Shown: positions 23,840-36,500 of the stretch, one piece after another | How positions within the stretch are numbered: the stretch's first letter is position 1 | Layout: each line of letters begins with the position of its first letter | Assembly: GCA_017979445.1 (NCBI GenBank) | Contig: CM030714.1 | Location: 44,717,220-44,781,219, forward strand | Length of the DNA stretch: 64,000 bases | Reading direction: 5' to 3' | Origin: Akebia trifoliata | Taxonomy: Eukaryota; Streptophyta; Magnoliopsida; Ranunculales; Lardizabalaceae | The notes under the pieces: generated by a model | Told to the model about the DNA's origin: nothing | Database searches by the model: none | Seen by the model: only the letters and a program-made list of their open reading frames with translations | Made by a program: the position numbers and the translations under genes

Positions 23840-24115
23840 CATGGTTTTAAAGCTCATCCGATGCGTCTCGGTATCATCTGCTAACGAGACGGATAGATGT
23901 ATCGACCACTTACGAGTCCGCTAACGAGACGGATAGATGTATCGTCCACTTACGAGATGGATAGACAAGTCAAACGTGTCAGATAAGATTTAAAACCATT
24001 GTTCATTTGTCTCATTGTTGAACGTGACGACTCAAATGTGTTGGAAAACTCGTCCAAGACGACTCGATGTCGTTCATGGATGAGAAAAGATGTCAAGATG
24101 AGTTTTAAAACCATG
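23840..24115. mobile_element. hAT-like MITE, CATGG family, copy 3
   Basis: A 276-bp element from catggttttaaagctc to gagttttaaaaccatg with perfect 8-bp duplications gttgtatg (23832-23839 and 24116-24123). It is longer than its relatives because a ~40-bp internal unit (gctaacgagacggatagatg) is tandemly duplicated near 23880-23960. Confidence 0.88.
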
Positions 24116-25233
24116 GTTGTATGACCCACAACTCAATGGAACTTGAGCATTACGACTTTCTATCAAGGGTCGATCAAATGTGTTCACTTCTACTTTCACT
24201 ATCTTTTATCTCAACACAACCTAAAATCATCATGTTGCACTAAAGCAAATTACTTTAAATCCTGATTATAGCATTTTTAAATTCATCAAATAGGACCCAA
24301 ATGACAAAAAGGGAAACTTTTTTGCAAAGGTTGATAAGAGTTCTGTTCCTTTCCTGTCGATCGGAAACAACTTTGAAACCAGTTATTTCCACATAAGGGC
24401 AGACTGGGTTGAAACCTAATGAAGGTTCATGTAACAGCCCCAACAGTCATCGCAACTATTCAATCCTTAAAAACGACTGCAGACACGAAATGACTCGCCT
24501 CTAAACAAGAAATCCAAGGCACGAACCCATATAACCATGTTGGGTTGCTCCAACACCTACTGAAAGTACAGACTGGTCAGAAATATGGAGACATCATCAC
24601 TTGGGTACATAGTCTAGTCGATGTTGGGTTTGCTCCAATTCAGTACTAATGGGATTTGGTTGTAATTCAGCCTATACATAAACTACAATGGGTCCAGACA
24701 CAAGGGGGGTTGGGGGGGATCAAGTGGGTCCAACATTAGGTAAGTCCTTGATCAACCCCGATTGGATCCAAAACCAATCATTGATAGCTCTACACAACCA
24801 ACTTCTTTGAGCAAATAAAATAAATTTAACCACTGATTTCAGTTAGTGGTTTCCAGACATGAAGACAGAGGCCCTAATGAGCTTTAGGTTCACATCATTC
24901 CCAAACCAAAATACCAAAATAGGGGATAACAAATAAAACACTTCCTCATTTTATGTATAAAATAAATATTTGCATCAAAAGTGTGATAAAGAAATAGGTA
25001 TCAAGGAATAACCAAAGCCACGAGTGCAATAAATTCAAAATGTATATACTTTAATCTATACAAATTGCTAGGATGAATGAGACTCCAAACAACTAAATTT
25101 AGATAAGAGATACTTTTTATTAGCCTCAAAATGGGATCTTACCCTCTTATTTTCTCACTTGACTTGATTGTTACATGTATCCATATATTTTATTTAGTTA
25201 TTTATTTTTATTTTTTGTAAATCTGTTTCTTCA

Positions 25234-27554
25234 CTATGGTATACTGGGAAGATGGCACGAATACCTCAGCTTTGGATATGACTGACGAGCGTGATGTAGA
25301 GCCACATCCACTCTAGCACCTTCCCGGAACAATGTGTCGTACAAAAGACAAACAAACTGCGACAACTCTTCTTCCTCGTCCATCCAAACCGTTGAATGTT
25401 CCCCACTTTTCTCCAGGTCACTGTCTTCCCAGTCACTGACTGGACTGGAGGGTTCCACCACTTCATCTTCTGCATCTTCATCTCCAATCTCAAACCTTCC
25501 ATTCTCCAACCAGTTGAACTCGCCTGAACCATGAAATGTCGTCAACTGCATGTCAGGTGGTTCAGTTGATGGGGAAATAACAGCTTTGGCACCAGAGTCT
25601 AGAAAAGCTTTCACTAAACTTGGGGTAGGACCATATGTCCCAGTGCATATTATGATCCTGTCCCTCCATGCTCCAACCTAGAGATTTCACAAAGGAGTAG
25701 CAAAGATGAGCATAAAAAGCAAATCAACCCAACACATGCACATCATAGTTATTAATCAAAAATTGCACAAGGTTCCCTAATAATGTTTCTTTAGATATAA
25801 CAAGACAACAAGAGATTTCTCCAACTACTGAAAAGTCAAGGGCCCATGTGGATTACAGAGCTAGAAGTACTCTCTGGCTGTCCTAAAAGGATAAAATCAC
25901 TTGGATGGCTAAGATCATCTGATAATCCTGACAGCTGAGATCAAGGAGTATGGTGCCCCCTTGAATGGAAGAGGTAGGTACTATCAAAATACAGAGACTA
26001 ATCCAAGTGTTATTGAAGTGAGATGCATATGGTTTCTAACATACATGTTTGTGTACTTGACTCTCAGTAGAACCACAGTAAATAGACATGTGAAGCCAAC
26101 CACTTTTCATGCATCAACAGCTTAGAGAAAAAGCAAAGAAAGGGACTAATGGTGGTGTAAATCCAAAATGGGAGATTTGGAGGTAACCCAGAGCGTTTAA
26201 AAGCATATAGATTGCATAGTTACTGATCCATCGTGGGATTCAAAGTGGGGCAAATACAAGTTTATGGTGAACTACATTTTGGAATGAGGCTGGTACATGG
26301 AGGTAGGAGTAGAAGCTATGTTCCCAAATTAATTGTTTGCTAAACTAATGACCAATTTTTTCTGAAGGAGTTTGCTGTTATTCCCATAGGTGACCTCAAT
26401 AAAAATTCCTTTTCTTCTGTTAAATGAAAATTTTGCAAGGTTGAAGTGAAAATCTATTCTGGAAATTTAGTTATGTTTGATGCCACAAAGTAAGCATGCT
26501 AGAAAAAATAAATGAAGAAAATATGGAATGAGTAAACTACCATCCAACGGACATCATCAGGTGTCAAGTGAATTGAAGGCACTGTCCGACGAAACATATA
26601 CGCCCCAATTTCCTGGTCATCTTCCATGACCTACACATGCCATCATATGAACAATTAGTTGTTTACTTTGAAAATATGAAAAGATAATATAAAATTAAAA
26701 TCAGAAAACCATACTTGTGTTTGGCGTCCTATGTATCGATGGATGATACCCCCAACCTGGAAGTATGGTTTGTATGCAACCAAATCAGCCACAGTCGAAA
26801 CCTTTGCAAGGGCTGATGTTTCCTTTCTACTGCGAATCCTCACGGTTGACAATAAACTAAATTTAACACTACGTAAAAATCTATCTGCAAGTTCCCCAGG
26901 TTCAGCAACCACAAACACATCATTCTGCCAACTGAACAAATGGAAACCAAATGTTAAACTGAGAATAGATCTACATCTGCAAGTGAAAATAACTCATCCA
27001 GCGGAAGGGTTACCCAAAAATCGACCTTAATATTGAACCGACCACATCATTTTGAAGAGCCAAATGTACAATGCCCACTTGAGGTGAATTCTGTAGTTTC
27101 TCATGCAATGATTGGACAGGAACTGAGAGCTGCCTGGGCCCTGGAGGAGATTTTATTGGTGAACCAGGTGCCTTACCAGCGTGAAAGCCATCCAAGCTTA
27201 GAGGAGGGACTAAATCGATTCGATTAATCCTCTGGGGGCCAATTTCAGGACTATATAGACATGGGCTTGATGGAAAGCTTCCGGAGAACATAGGCGACGT
27301 AAATGGTGTAGGAAATGCTGTTGCTGGCACAGCCTTTGAAAGTCCTAATATCCTATTTATAAGAGATACCTTTATGCCATTGCTGGCACAAAAGGTCTCG
27401 AGTGACCGAGCATGGTGAACAGTTCTTCCTGAATCAGCACTGTGAGAAGCTTCCAAAAGAAGCACCATGCGTCTCCAACCTAATGAAGGGCTGTTCTCGC
27501 TGAGCACTACAAAATATAAAAAAATTTCAATGTATAAACATTACCTTGTGCACA

Positions 27555-27597
<43 letters not shown>

Positions 27598-30500
27598 CCC
27601 CAAAAAAAAAAAAAAAAAAAAAAAAAACTCTTTCTGATAAATTACCGGAGAGTATAGGAAGCAATCAACACATACCCACACTTGAAAGCTTTGTTTTAGG
27701 AAACTGCTGGGACTTCAATTTCTCAGACCATTTTTCTTCATTTTGGTGTAGTAGAAGTAGTCTTTCACGTAAATTACTGAAGGCCTCACAATTGTTTTGG
27801 ATGTACTCCTGGGTTGCAGCTTCCAACTTCAGCCAGATTGCAGGGTCGGTCTCATCCAGCTCCATACCACACCGTTCATCAACTGTTCACATGGATATAA
27901 ATACAATACCAAGTTATAAAACTTTATCATAGTTTTTGTTCTTCAGTTACACTATAGAATGTCTTTCTTGATATAGAAGGGAATAAGGGATAGAAGAAAA
28001 AGAAAAAACAAAAAACAAAAAACAACCCCTCTTACAAGCATCTTCAAATCCTTACATATATATATATATCATTAAAGAGGGTAAAAGATACAAAAAAGAC
28101 TAACAAGGCGGTCTAGGTGACCAACTAAGACTCTCCTAACGATCTACTAGGGATTCCCACCGGAAAACAAAGTCTTCGTAGAAGATACCAATGAAATCAA
28201 GGTATAACTTACACCAAAAAAACAAAATAATGTTTAGGGAAATATCATAAACGCTTGAGTTCGCCCCTCTAAAAATTCTCCCATTCCTTTCCAGCCAAAT
28301 TCCCCAACAAATGGCAAAGGGAAGGAACCTCCAAAAGATGTTCAATCTCCTCGAGAAGTATGACAAATCTCAACTCTGAAAAAGGGACAAGTAGTGTTTG
28401 GGAGCACTCAAGAAGTCCCGAAAAGACCAAAGAAATGACTCCAAATGGCGTAGGCCAACTCACAGTGTAATAAAATATGGTTAACAGATTCGCCATTGAT
28501 AAGACAAAGAGCACAACAATTTGATGTCACAAAACCATGAGAGATAAGCAGATCTAGCGTGGGAGTTTATTCAAAGTGGTGAACCAAATGAAAAATTGAA
28601 CCTTAGAAGGGGCTTTAGAACCCCCAATCTTAGCCGAGGGGTTGACTAGGATAGTTGTTGAGCTCTGTAAGTGATTGGGCGAATGATTTGATGGGGAAGT
28701 TTGCTCCTTTGGTACAGGTCCACTCCATACTAGCATCTTCTATGATGTTCTAGTGAGCTCCATCAAGAATGATCATTAACTCAGCTAGGTCCTATATTTC
28801 CTAATCATTGAAACCTCTCCTGAAACCCAAATCCCACGCGGGCTCGTTTCCTTCAAGGTTCAAGTATTCTGCCCCAGGCAAGTTTTCCTTAGATGAAGGT
28901 TGAAGAGATGGGGAAAGAGATTGCAAAAAGCCATTTCCCTGCATCACTAGTCCTCCCAGAATTTGACCTTGTTGCCCTTGCCAACTCTAAACTGCACCCA
29001 CCTCTTGAATTCCGTTAATCCCCAAACAAGAACAATTTATGTCAGTATGGATGTCTCTTTCTTTGAAAATAAATCCTACTTTCACAAAAATTCTCTTTAG
29101 GGGGAGAATGAGGTGATGGAAGAAATTTTTTTGGGATTTATCTCCTACACCTTTACCAAATATGATTTTAACTACTTCACCTCATTCTTCTCATCTTACT
29201 ATTATTTCTGAAATTCAAAGTCAGGAACAATGTGATAAAATCAATTAAAACAATGAAGGGAATCCTGGTCATATAGTGTCGAACATTACTGTATCTGAAA
29301 CAAGGGGAGAATCACTACAACTAGGTCCAAAAAATCCCAATACTGAGCCTCTAGTTTATACTCGGAGAGGACCTCATCAAAAGAGTCAAAGTCAACCTAT
29401 TCCTCTTGGAAATGATCAATCTCGACCTTCAAGAGCTGGACCTCCAGATATCACAGGTAGTTCTGTTCCTAACTCATCTTCAATTCCTGTTACTTCTCCT
29501 AGTCAAGAACCTTATTATCTTTGGATATAAATTTTAGCTGGTAAATCATTTCCATTTCAAGTGATAGTTTCTCTCCTTTTTTTTTCCTTTACCCCCCAAA
29601 TCAAGCAAACTTCTAAGTAGGTTTGTTCTAAAATAGAGAGGGGAGTGTTACATGAGAACACTAAGGATGGCGAACTTCTCTACACATCGAGTAGAGAGTA
29701 AGATTTTCGAGCTGAAGGAAGTATGGATCCAGCATAAGAGAGGGCTACAGATTAAAGAGAAGGGAAGAAGAATGGAATCAACAATTCAGCTGATGGAGGA
29801 TGAAGCACTGTGGGTCGCTCAGCAACTCGATGTAGCGAGAACTTCATCGAAAATTTACAAGGCAAAATTTTCGAAAGGTGGCAGAATATTTATGATTCAG
29901 GAGGACCAAAATCTTTACGGTAGATATCTGAAACTCCAACAGTTTTCGGATAAATTTCGTTCACGGGGGATTGTGTTCCCAGCAGGGTTAAGGGGTATTG
30001 GATGGGGAGAAGTTAGTGTTGCAGTTAAAACACGATTGCAACCTAATGAGAAGACGAGGGTTCCAGTGGCAGAGAGCAGACCGGTCAATCCGTGGGTGAA
30101 GGCTCCTAATATAATACCCGAGTCTAAGAAAGAGTCTACAGCTTCGCCAGGTGAGGAGAAGAATCATGATTATGTGGTCAAACAAGCTTACAATAATGGT
30201 ACAGCATTCGGCAAGTGGAGATGGGCTTTTATATGCAGAGCGAGTTCAATGGATGCAGATTGGGAGGAGTTTTTTGTTGGTATGAAACAATTCTTGTCTA
30301 AGTCTGAGAAGCTAAAACTATTAGCATGGGAACCCCTCACCCGGATTTTGATGGTGGGTAATAGATCAGAATTTCAGAAGGTAAACTTAAGAAGAGTTGT
30401 TTCGGTGGGTACCGATTCCTTCGATTTACGTCCTTGGTTCGCTGATTGCAATGCAATATCACCAACTTGGAATGAAGGAGGAACTTGGGTGGGCATTAGC

Positions 30501-33500
30501 GGGCTGCCATTCCATCAGTGGACTAACGATGCCTTTCGAAAGATAGGAACACAGCTAGGCGGTCTTTTGGAGGTAGACCCAAAAACCTTAGTCTGTGCGA
30601 GGTTGGATAGAGCGAAGTTAAAAGTTGGATGCTGTCCATGGAAGATGCTGCGAGGTTTGTATCTATGGGTGGATGGATTTCGGTATAAACTAGGCGTGGA
30701 GGTGATAGGAGAAGAGGCTCAAAGGCTGGAGTCCAAAGTGGGGTTGGGAAAAGGAGAAGACATTGGAGTTAGAGTTGCAGTTGGACCTGGTAGTCAAGCA
30801 ACCGAGGGGAACTTACAGTCAGAAGAAGAAGTGGGAAATGTGGAGAAGAAGATACCTGGTATTATCAATAACGAAGGGGCAGTATCAAGTCTCGGTAAAG
30901 GTTGCGTGCGAGTTAACAGATATTTCAAAAATCGTCAGTATTTTGGGACACGCGTAGCCCAAAATGGTAGGTTACAGCCACGTTGCAGGATTGATAAGAA
31001 AGTGCGTATGGTATATTTATTATGTAGGGCAGCTAGAAACCTAGCTTACACTAGATGGCTGCGTAAGCATGGGTTAGTAGAGTGCACCAAATCCAATGAA
31101 GGTGATATTGGGCAGAACAATGTAGGGGCCCAAGGGGATGGTGGGAGGCCCACATCAGATAAGAGTGGCAATGTGGGTAATGGTGGGCTGGGTTGCAAAG
31201 GCCCAATGGAAGATAACATGGTCATTAAGGCAGCTGACCCAGGCCTGGTTAAGAAGGCAGCAGGTATGTTTAGAAAAATCCGGGCTCACATTCGAAAAGG
31301 CCCAAGTATTAGGAGGTTCGAACTGAGGGTAAAACAGGCCCACAGACGTGATAACAGTTCCATAGAGACCATTATAGGCATCGTGAGGAATTTGCTAACG
31401 AAGTCAATACAGGTGTTATCTTCCCAGCATCCAGATTCTATAGAGAGAATTTCTAAAAAGGCCGTGGAGCATGGGGCCTGGACGGGATTCAACGTAGAGG
31501 AAATCCCATCTACAGTAGGTGAGGCACAAGGTGTTGTCGGTGGTGAGATCAGAGAATTTGGGCAGAGTTTAAGCTACGAAGGGAATGAAGAGGTGGGGAA
31601 TTGTATGGAGAGATGCAAGGAACCTGATTTGAGGAATCTTAAGTGCAGCGGTTTCAGCGACATTTTCAGTCAGATGGAAGGTAATGCTTTGATTACATCT
31701 CCAAGAGGTCAGTCCAAGTACATCGGTAGGGGGGCTTCAAAGAAGGTTATGACGGGGCAGTTGAAAACATGGATGCAGCCTGAGAATGGGGCGGTTGACA
31801 GCTGTACTTCGAAGGTAATGGACCTTTGTTCGACTATTACCAGAGAAAGGGACAGTCAGGAAAGGAATCAGAAGATCAGCACAGGCTTGGTAGCTAAGGA
31901 AACGGGACAAACCACTTCTAGTGTTGGTATCTCATATTCTGCAGTGGATCACTTTGAGGCAACAAAGACTACAAAAGCCTTAGGGAAGGAGAAGAGCGTT
32001 AAGGAGCATTCTAATCACCATCTTGTGGCGGTAACTAGAATCTGGGATAGATTGCGTACTGATCTTTGGCAACACTCAGCTAATATGAAAGTTGTGGAAA
32101 CCCTTAGCAACAGGCGTGAGGAGCATAGGATCGTGGGTACTTCTATGGAGATAGTCGTAACAGGTCCATTCAGCTGTCCTGAGGTATTTTTGATGTCTCC
32201 TGGTCAGTACCCCCGTTTAAGTGGCCAATCTTGTCTTGTGTTTTCGTCTTTATTTTTATATGAAGATATTCCGTTTTGTGGTCCACGTGATGTTTTCTCT
32301 AAGTACAGGCATTGGTATCCTTCAGCCTTCATCGATTCCCTTCAGTCCTTTGAACTTGTCCGAGAGAATGAAGGTAGAAAGGAGAACAGGAAAGATGACA
32401 GTGAGTTAGCTCTGGTTCCATTTCTCTCCACTCAGTTAACAAGGAAGGGGGAAGTTACAAACCAAACAGAGGTGTATAGGGATGGAAGTTGGGCTGAGAG
32501 AGACATGGGTGCACCGACACTAGAAAATCGTGAGGAAGGGATAGTCAGAACAGAATTAGAGACGGTGGAATGGCTAGTTAGTAATGCGTTGAATTTAGCG
32601 GAAGACTTTGGCCTAGTCTCAGAAGTAGAGGACAGGGAGTCTTCCCTAATTTTGAGAGTGGCTGTAGGGGATTTGCGAGATAGAACTACTCTAGATGAGG
32701 AGTGCAAGCGCATCAATCAAGTGTATGGAATTGAGGACAGATATGAGCAAGTGGCCTTCGAGGATTCTCAGGAAATCCGAAGTTATAGGGACGGTGAGAA
32801 TAATGAGTTAGTAGTGGTTGCCCCTATGGAGATGACAAGGAGGTTAATCAGAACAAGAGCGGAAAAGGTGTTGGTTAGAAAGGAGAAATTGTAGGAGTTT
32901 GTGTTGGTTGAGGGTTTTTTTTAGGTGTCCAATGTCGCTAAAAGTTCTTTCTTGGAATGTTAGGGGTCTAGGGGATAGGAGAAAAAGGGCAGCAGTGAAA
33001 TCCTTTATCAGGAGCAAAAATCCTCTCATTGTAACGATTCAGGAATCGAAGCTAGCTAGATGTGATGATAAGATTATTAAGGAAATCTGGGGGAGAAACA
33101 TTGAGTGGATAGCTCTTCCTGCTTTAGGTTCAGCTGGCGGTATTATTATGATGTGGAATAAGGAGTGGATTCAAGTGACAGACAATTTAGTTGGGGCTTT
33201 CTCAGTGTCTATCTTATGCAGGAAACGGGATGAAGATTTTCAATGGGTGTTTTCAGGGATTTATGGCCCTACTATCAATAGGGAGAGAAGGCAATTTTGG
33301 GAGGAACTTGAAGATGTAGCGGGTTATTGGGAGAAACCATGGGTTTTGGGCGGGGATTTTAATGTTACCAGATTTACTTATGAGAAGAATAGGGGTTCGA
33401 TTGTTACCAGGGGGATGAGAAATTTCAACGCTTTTATTGGAAGACATTGCTTGATGGACTTCCCTCTCCTAGGTAGACGTTTCACCTGGTCTAATAATCA

Positions 33501-36500
33501 AGGTAACCCTAGGTTGTCTAGATTAGATAGGTTCCTGGTTGACAGTGAGTGGGATGAAAAGTTTCAAAATGTGATTCATTCAGCTAGTCCTAGCCCAGTC
33601 TCAGATCACACCCCCATTTTTCTAGAAGCAGGCCATCCTAGACAATACCCTCTTCCCTTTAGGTTTGAGAACATGTGGTTGGTGCAACCTAACTTCTCAG
33701 ACCTCATTAGGAAGTGGTGGAACGAGTGTCCTTCAGTAGGAAACCCGGGATCTGTGTTTAAGAAGAAGCTCAAATTTCTGAAAGATAAGTTGAAGAGGTG
33801 GAACAAGGAGGTTCTGGGGAGTATTGTTGAGAAAAAAAAGGAAATTTTGATAGATATCGAAACCTTGGATAAGAAGGAAGAAGAAGGGGTTTTGGATTCA
33901 GATGATAGAAGCAGGAGAATGGAATTGAAACTAGAATTCCAAAGAGTGGCGCTCATGGAGGAGATAAGTTGGAAACAAAAATCAAGGGTCAAATGGTTGA
34001 AAGAAGGGGACAATAATACAAAATTTTTTCACAAAATAGCCAACTTCCATAGAAGAAGCAACCAGCTTGACAAACTCAACATAAAAAATGTCATGAGGGT
34101 AGGAGAGGAGGAAGTTAGGGATGGAGTAGTGAGTTTCTACAAAGATCTGTATGAGGAAAAGGAACCCTTAAGACCGCGGCCGGATAATCTAGAGTTTAAG
34201 TCTCTGAATCAGGAGGAGAGGGTGTGGTTAGAAAGACAAATAGGGGAGGAGGAGGTTAAGTCTGTTCTTTTTTCGATGAGTGGGGATAAGGCTCCGGGAC
34301 CGGATGGTTTTAACATGGAATTCTTCAAGCATTGTTGGGATATTGTCTCGAGAGATTTTATGGAGGTCATCAAGGAACTGCAAGATAAGAGATGTATGGA
34401 GTACAGCCTTAATAGCACTTTCGTGGCATTGATCCCTAAGAAAACTGGGACGGATAGGATAGAAGATCTTAGACCCATCAGTTTGGTTAGCTCGGTTTAC
34501 AAGATTATATCCAAAGTGTTAGCGAGCCGGTTGAAGAAAGTTATTCCTAGTTTGATTGGTGAGGAGCAAGGGGCTTTCGTTAAGGGTAGGCAAATTTTAG
34601 ATGGAGTTTTGATAGCTAATGAGTGTCTGGATTCTAGGATTAAGAATAAGGAAGGGGGAATGATAGGGAAAATTGATCTTCAAAAGGCTTATGATCATGT
34701 GAACTGGGATTTCTTAGAGTACATGATGGGTAGGATGGGTTTCGGAGAGAGGTGGATCAGTTGGATAATGAAATGTGTCACAACAGTGTCTTTTTCGATT
34801 CTTGTCAATGGGAGTCCGGCAGGTTTTTTTAGGGGTTCAAGAGGATTGAGGCAAGGGGACCCTTTATCTCCGTTCTTGTTTCTCATTATAGCTGAAGCCT
34901 TGGGTAGACTTTTTACAAGAGCGGTTGATATAGGCAAGCTTTCGGGGTTCAGAGTGAAAGATGGTCCTTTGATTTCTCACCTTCAATTTGCGGACGACAC
35001 ACTAGTTTTTTTGGAGCACTCGAGGGATCAGGTGAGGGCGCTTCGTGTTTTACTGTGCTGCTTTGAGGCAATGTCAGGTTTACACATAAACCTGCACAAG
35101 AGTAAGCTCTACGAGGTAGGTGAGGAAACAGATATTCACTTGTTGGCCACGATGTTGGGTTGTGGGTATGGTACCTTGCCCACGACATATTTGGGATTAC
35201 CTTTGGGAGCACCTTATAATAGTATCAAAATTTGGGATGGGGTGTTTGAGAGACTGGAGAAAAGGTTGAGCACTTGGAAGTCCAATTATTTGTCGAAAGG
35301 AGGGAAGGTTACTTTGATCAAAAACACTTTAATGAGTATTCCAGTTTACTTCCTATCGCTTTTTACACTCCCAAGATCCGTCGAAATTAGGATGGAAAGG
35401 CTCATGAGAAATTTCTTATGGAACGACAGGAATGGTATGAGAAAGTATCATTTGGTCAAATGGAAAATTGTTTGCATGCCCAAAAAGAGCGGGGGGTTGG
35501 GAATTAGGGGGCTTAGATTAGCTAATAGAGCGCTGTTAGGAAAATGGCTTTGGAGATTCGGTGAGGAAAGGAGCAGTTTGTGGAGAAAGGTTATTAAGGC
35601 CAAGTATGGGGAGAAAAGGTTAGGTTGGTATAGTGGTGTGTCTAGAGATTCATATGGGTGCAGTGTTTGGAAAGGGATTCTTAAAGGGAGTGAAGACTTC
35701 GAAGGAGGGATTAGATTTAAAGCGGGTTCGGGAGATAGAATTAGATTTTGGGAGGATAGTTGGTGCGGTACATCGCCTCTGGCAACTCAATTTCCGTCTC
35801 TGTACACTTGTTCTATTAAGAAGAACCGCTCTATTCAGCAGTGTTTGGTTCGCAACGAGTCTGGCCCTACTTGGGACTTGGGATTCAGGAGAAACTTTAA
35901 TGACTGGGAGTTAACTCAGGTGACATCTCTCCTTGATCTTCTACATACGTCTAACCTCAACGACAACGAACAGGATAAGTGGGAATGGACAAGGGCTAAG
36001 GATTTGAGATTTTCTGTCAGGTCTTTCTTTAAATGGCTTTCTTTCGAAGCTGAGCGACCCTTATTGGGCTCAATCACTTGGTCCAGGTTAGTTCCGTCTA
36101 AAATATCTTTTTTTGTTTGGTTGGCCGCCCTTGGTAAGATTCTTACGTTGGATAATTTGATTGTGCGGGGTTGGATCATTCCCAATGGCTGTCCATTATG
36201 CTTGAGTGATGGAGAATCTGTTGATCATACTTTAGTCCATTGTTCTTTTTCTTATAATATTTGGTCAATCTTCCTTGGTATGTTCGGTATGAACTGGGTC
36301 CTCCCTCGTAAGTTTTCTTCGGTGTTAGTTGAATGGACCAATAACGCTTTCCACATCAGAAAAAGGATCCTATGGGCTATGCTTCCCTCGGCTATTGCTT
36401 GGGGAGTCTGGAACGAGAGAAACAACAGAGTGTTCAACAACAAGAGCAGTACCACTCGTGCAAGATTCTTGGAAATTTTGGGTCTGTTATACATTTGGTC

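Larger units (their letters stand above)
22178..25233. other. Intergenic DNA between CLS and phospholipase A I
   Basis: Contains the CLS promoter side, a truncated CATGG-type MITE at about 22282-22370, a 1.3-kb inverted-terminal-repeat element (22379-23672), a complete CATGG MITE (23840-24115), and the presumed 3' UTR of the phospholipase gene next to 25234. No gene seen. Confidence 0.6.

Noticed and set aside
26731..27030. 99-aa plus-strand ORF
   Set aside because: Lies antisense to exon 16 of pPLAI and has no recognisable protein features.
25234..27882. A separate gene for the C-terminal pPLAI exons
   Set aside because: No start codon or leader before exon 14; phase and homology join it to exon 13 across the transposon-filled intron.
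29276..29530. 84-aa ORF as a new gene
   Set aside because: Its sequence matches the linker between integrase and RT in Copia polyproteins.
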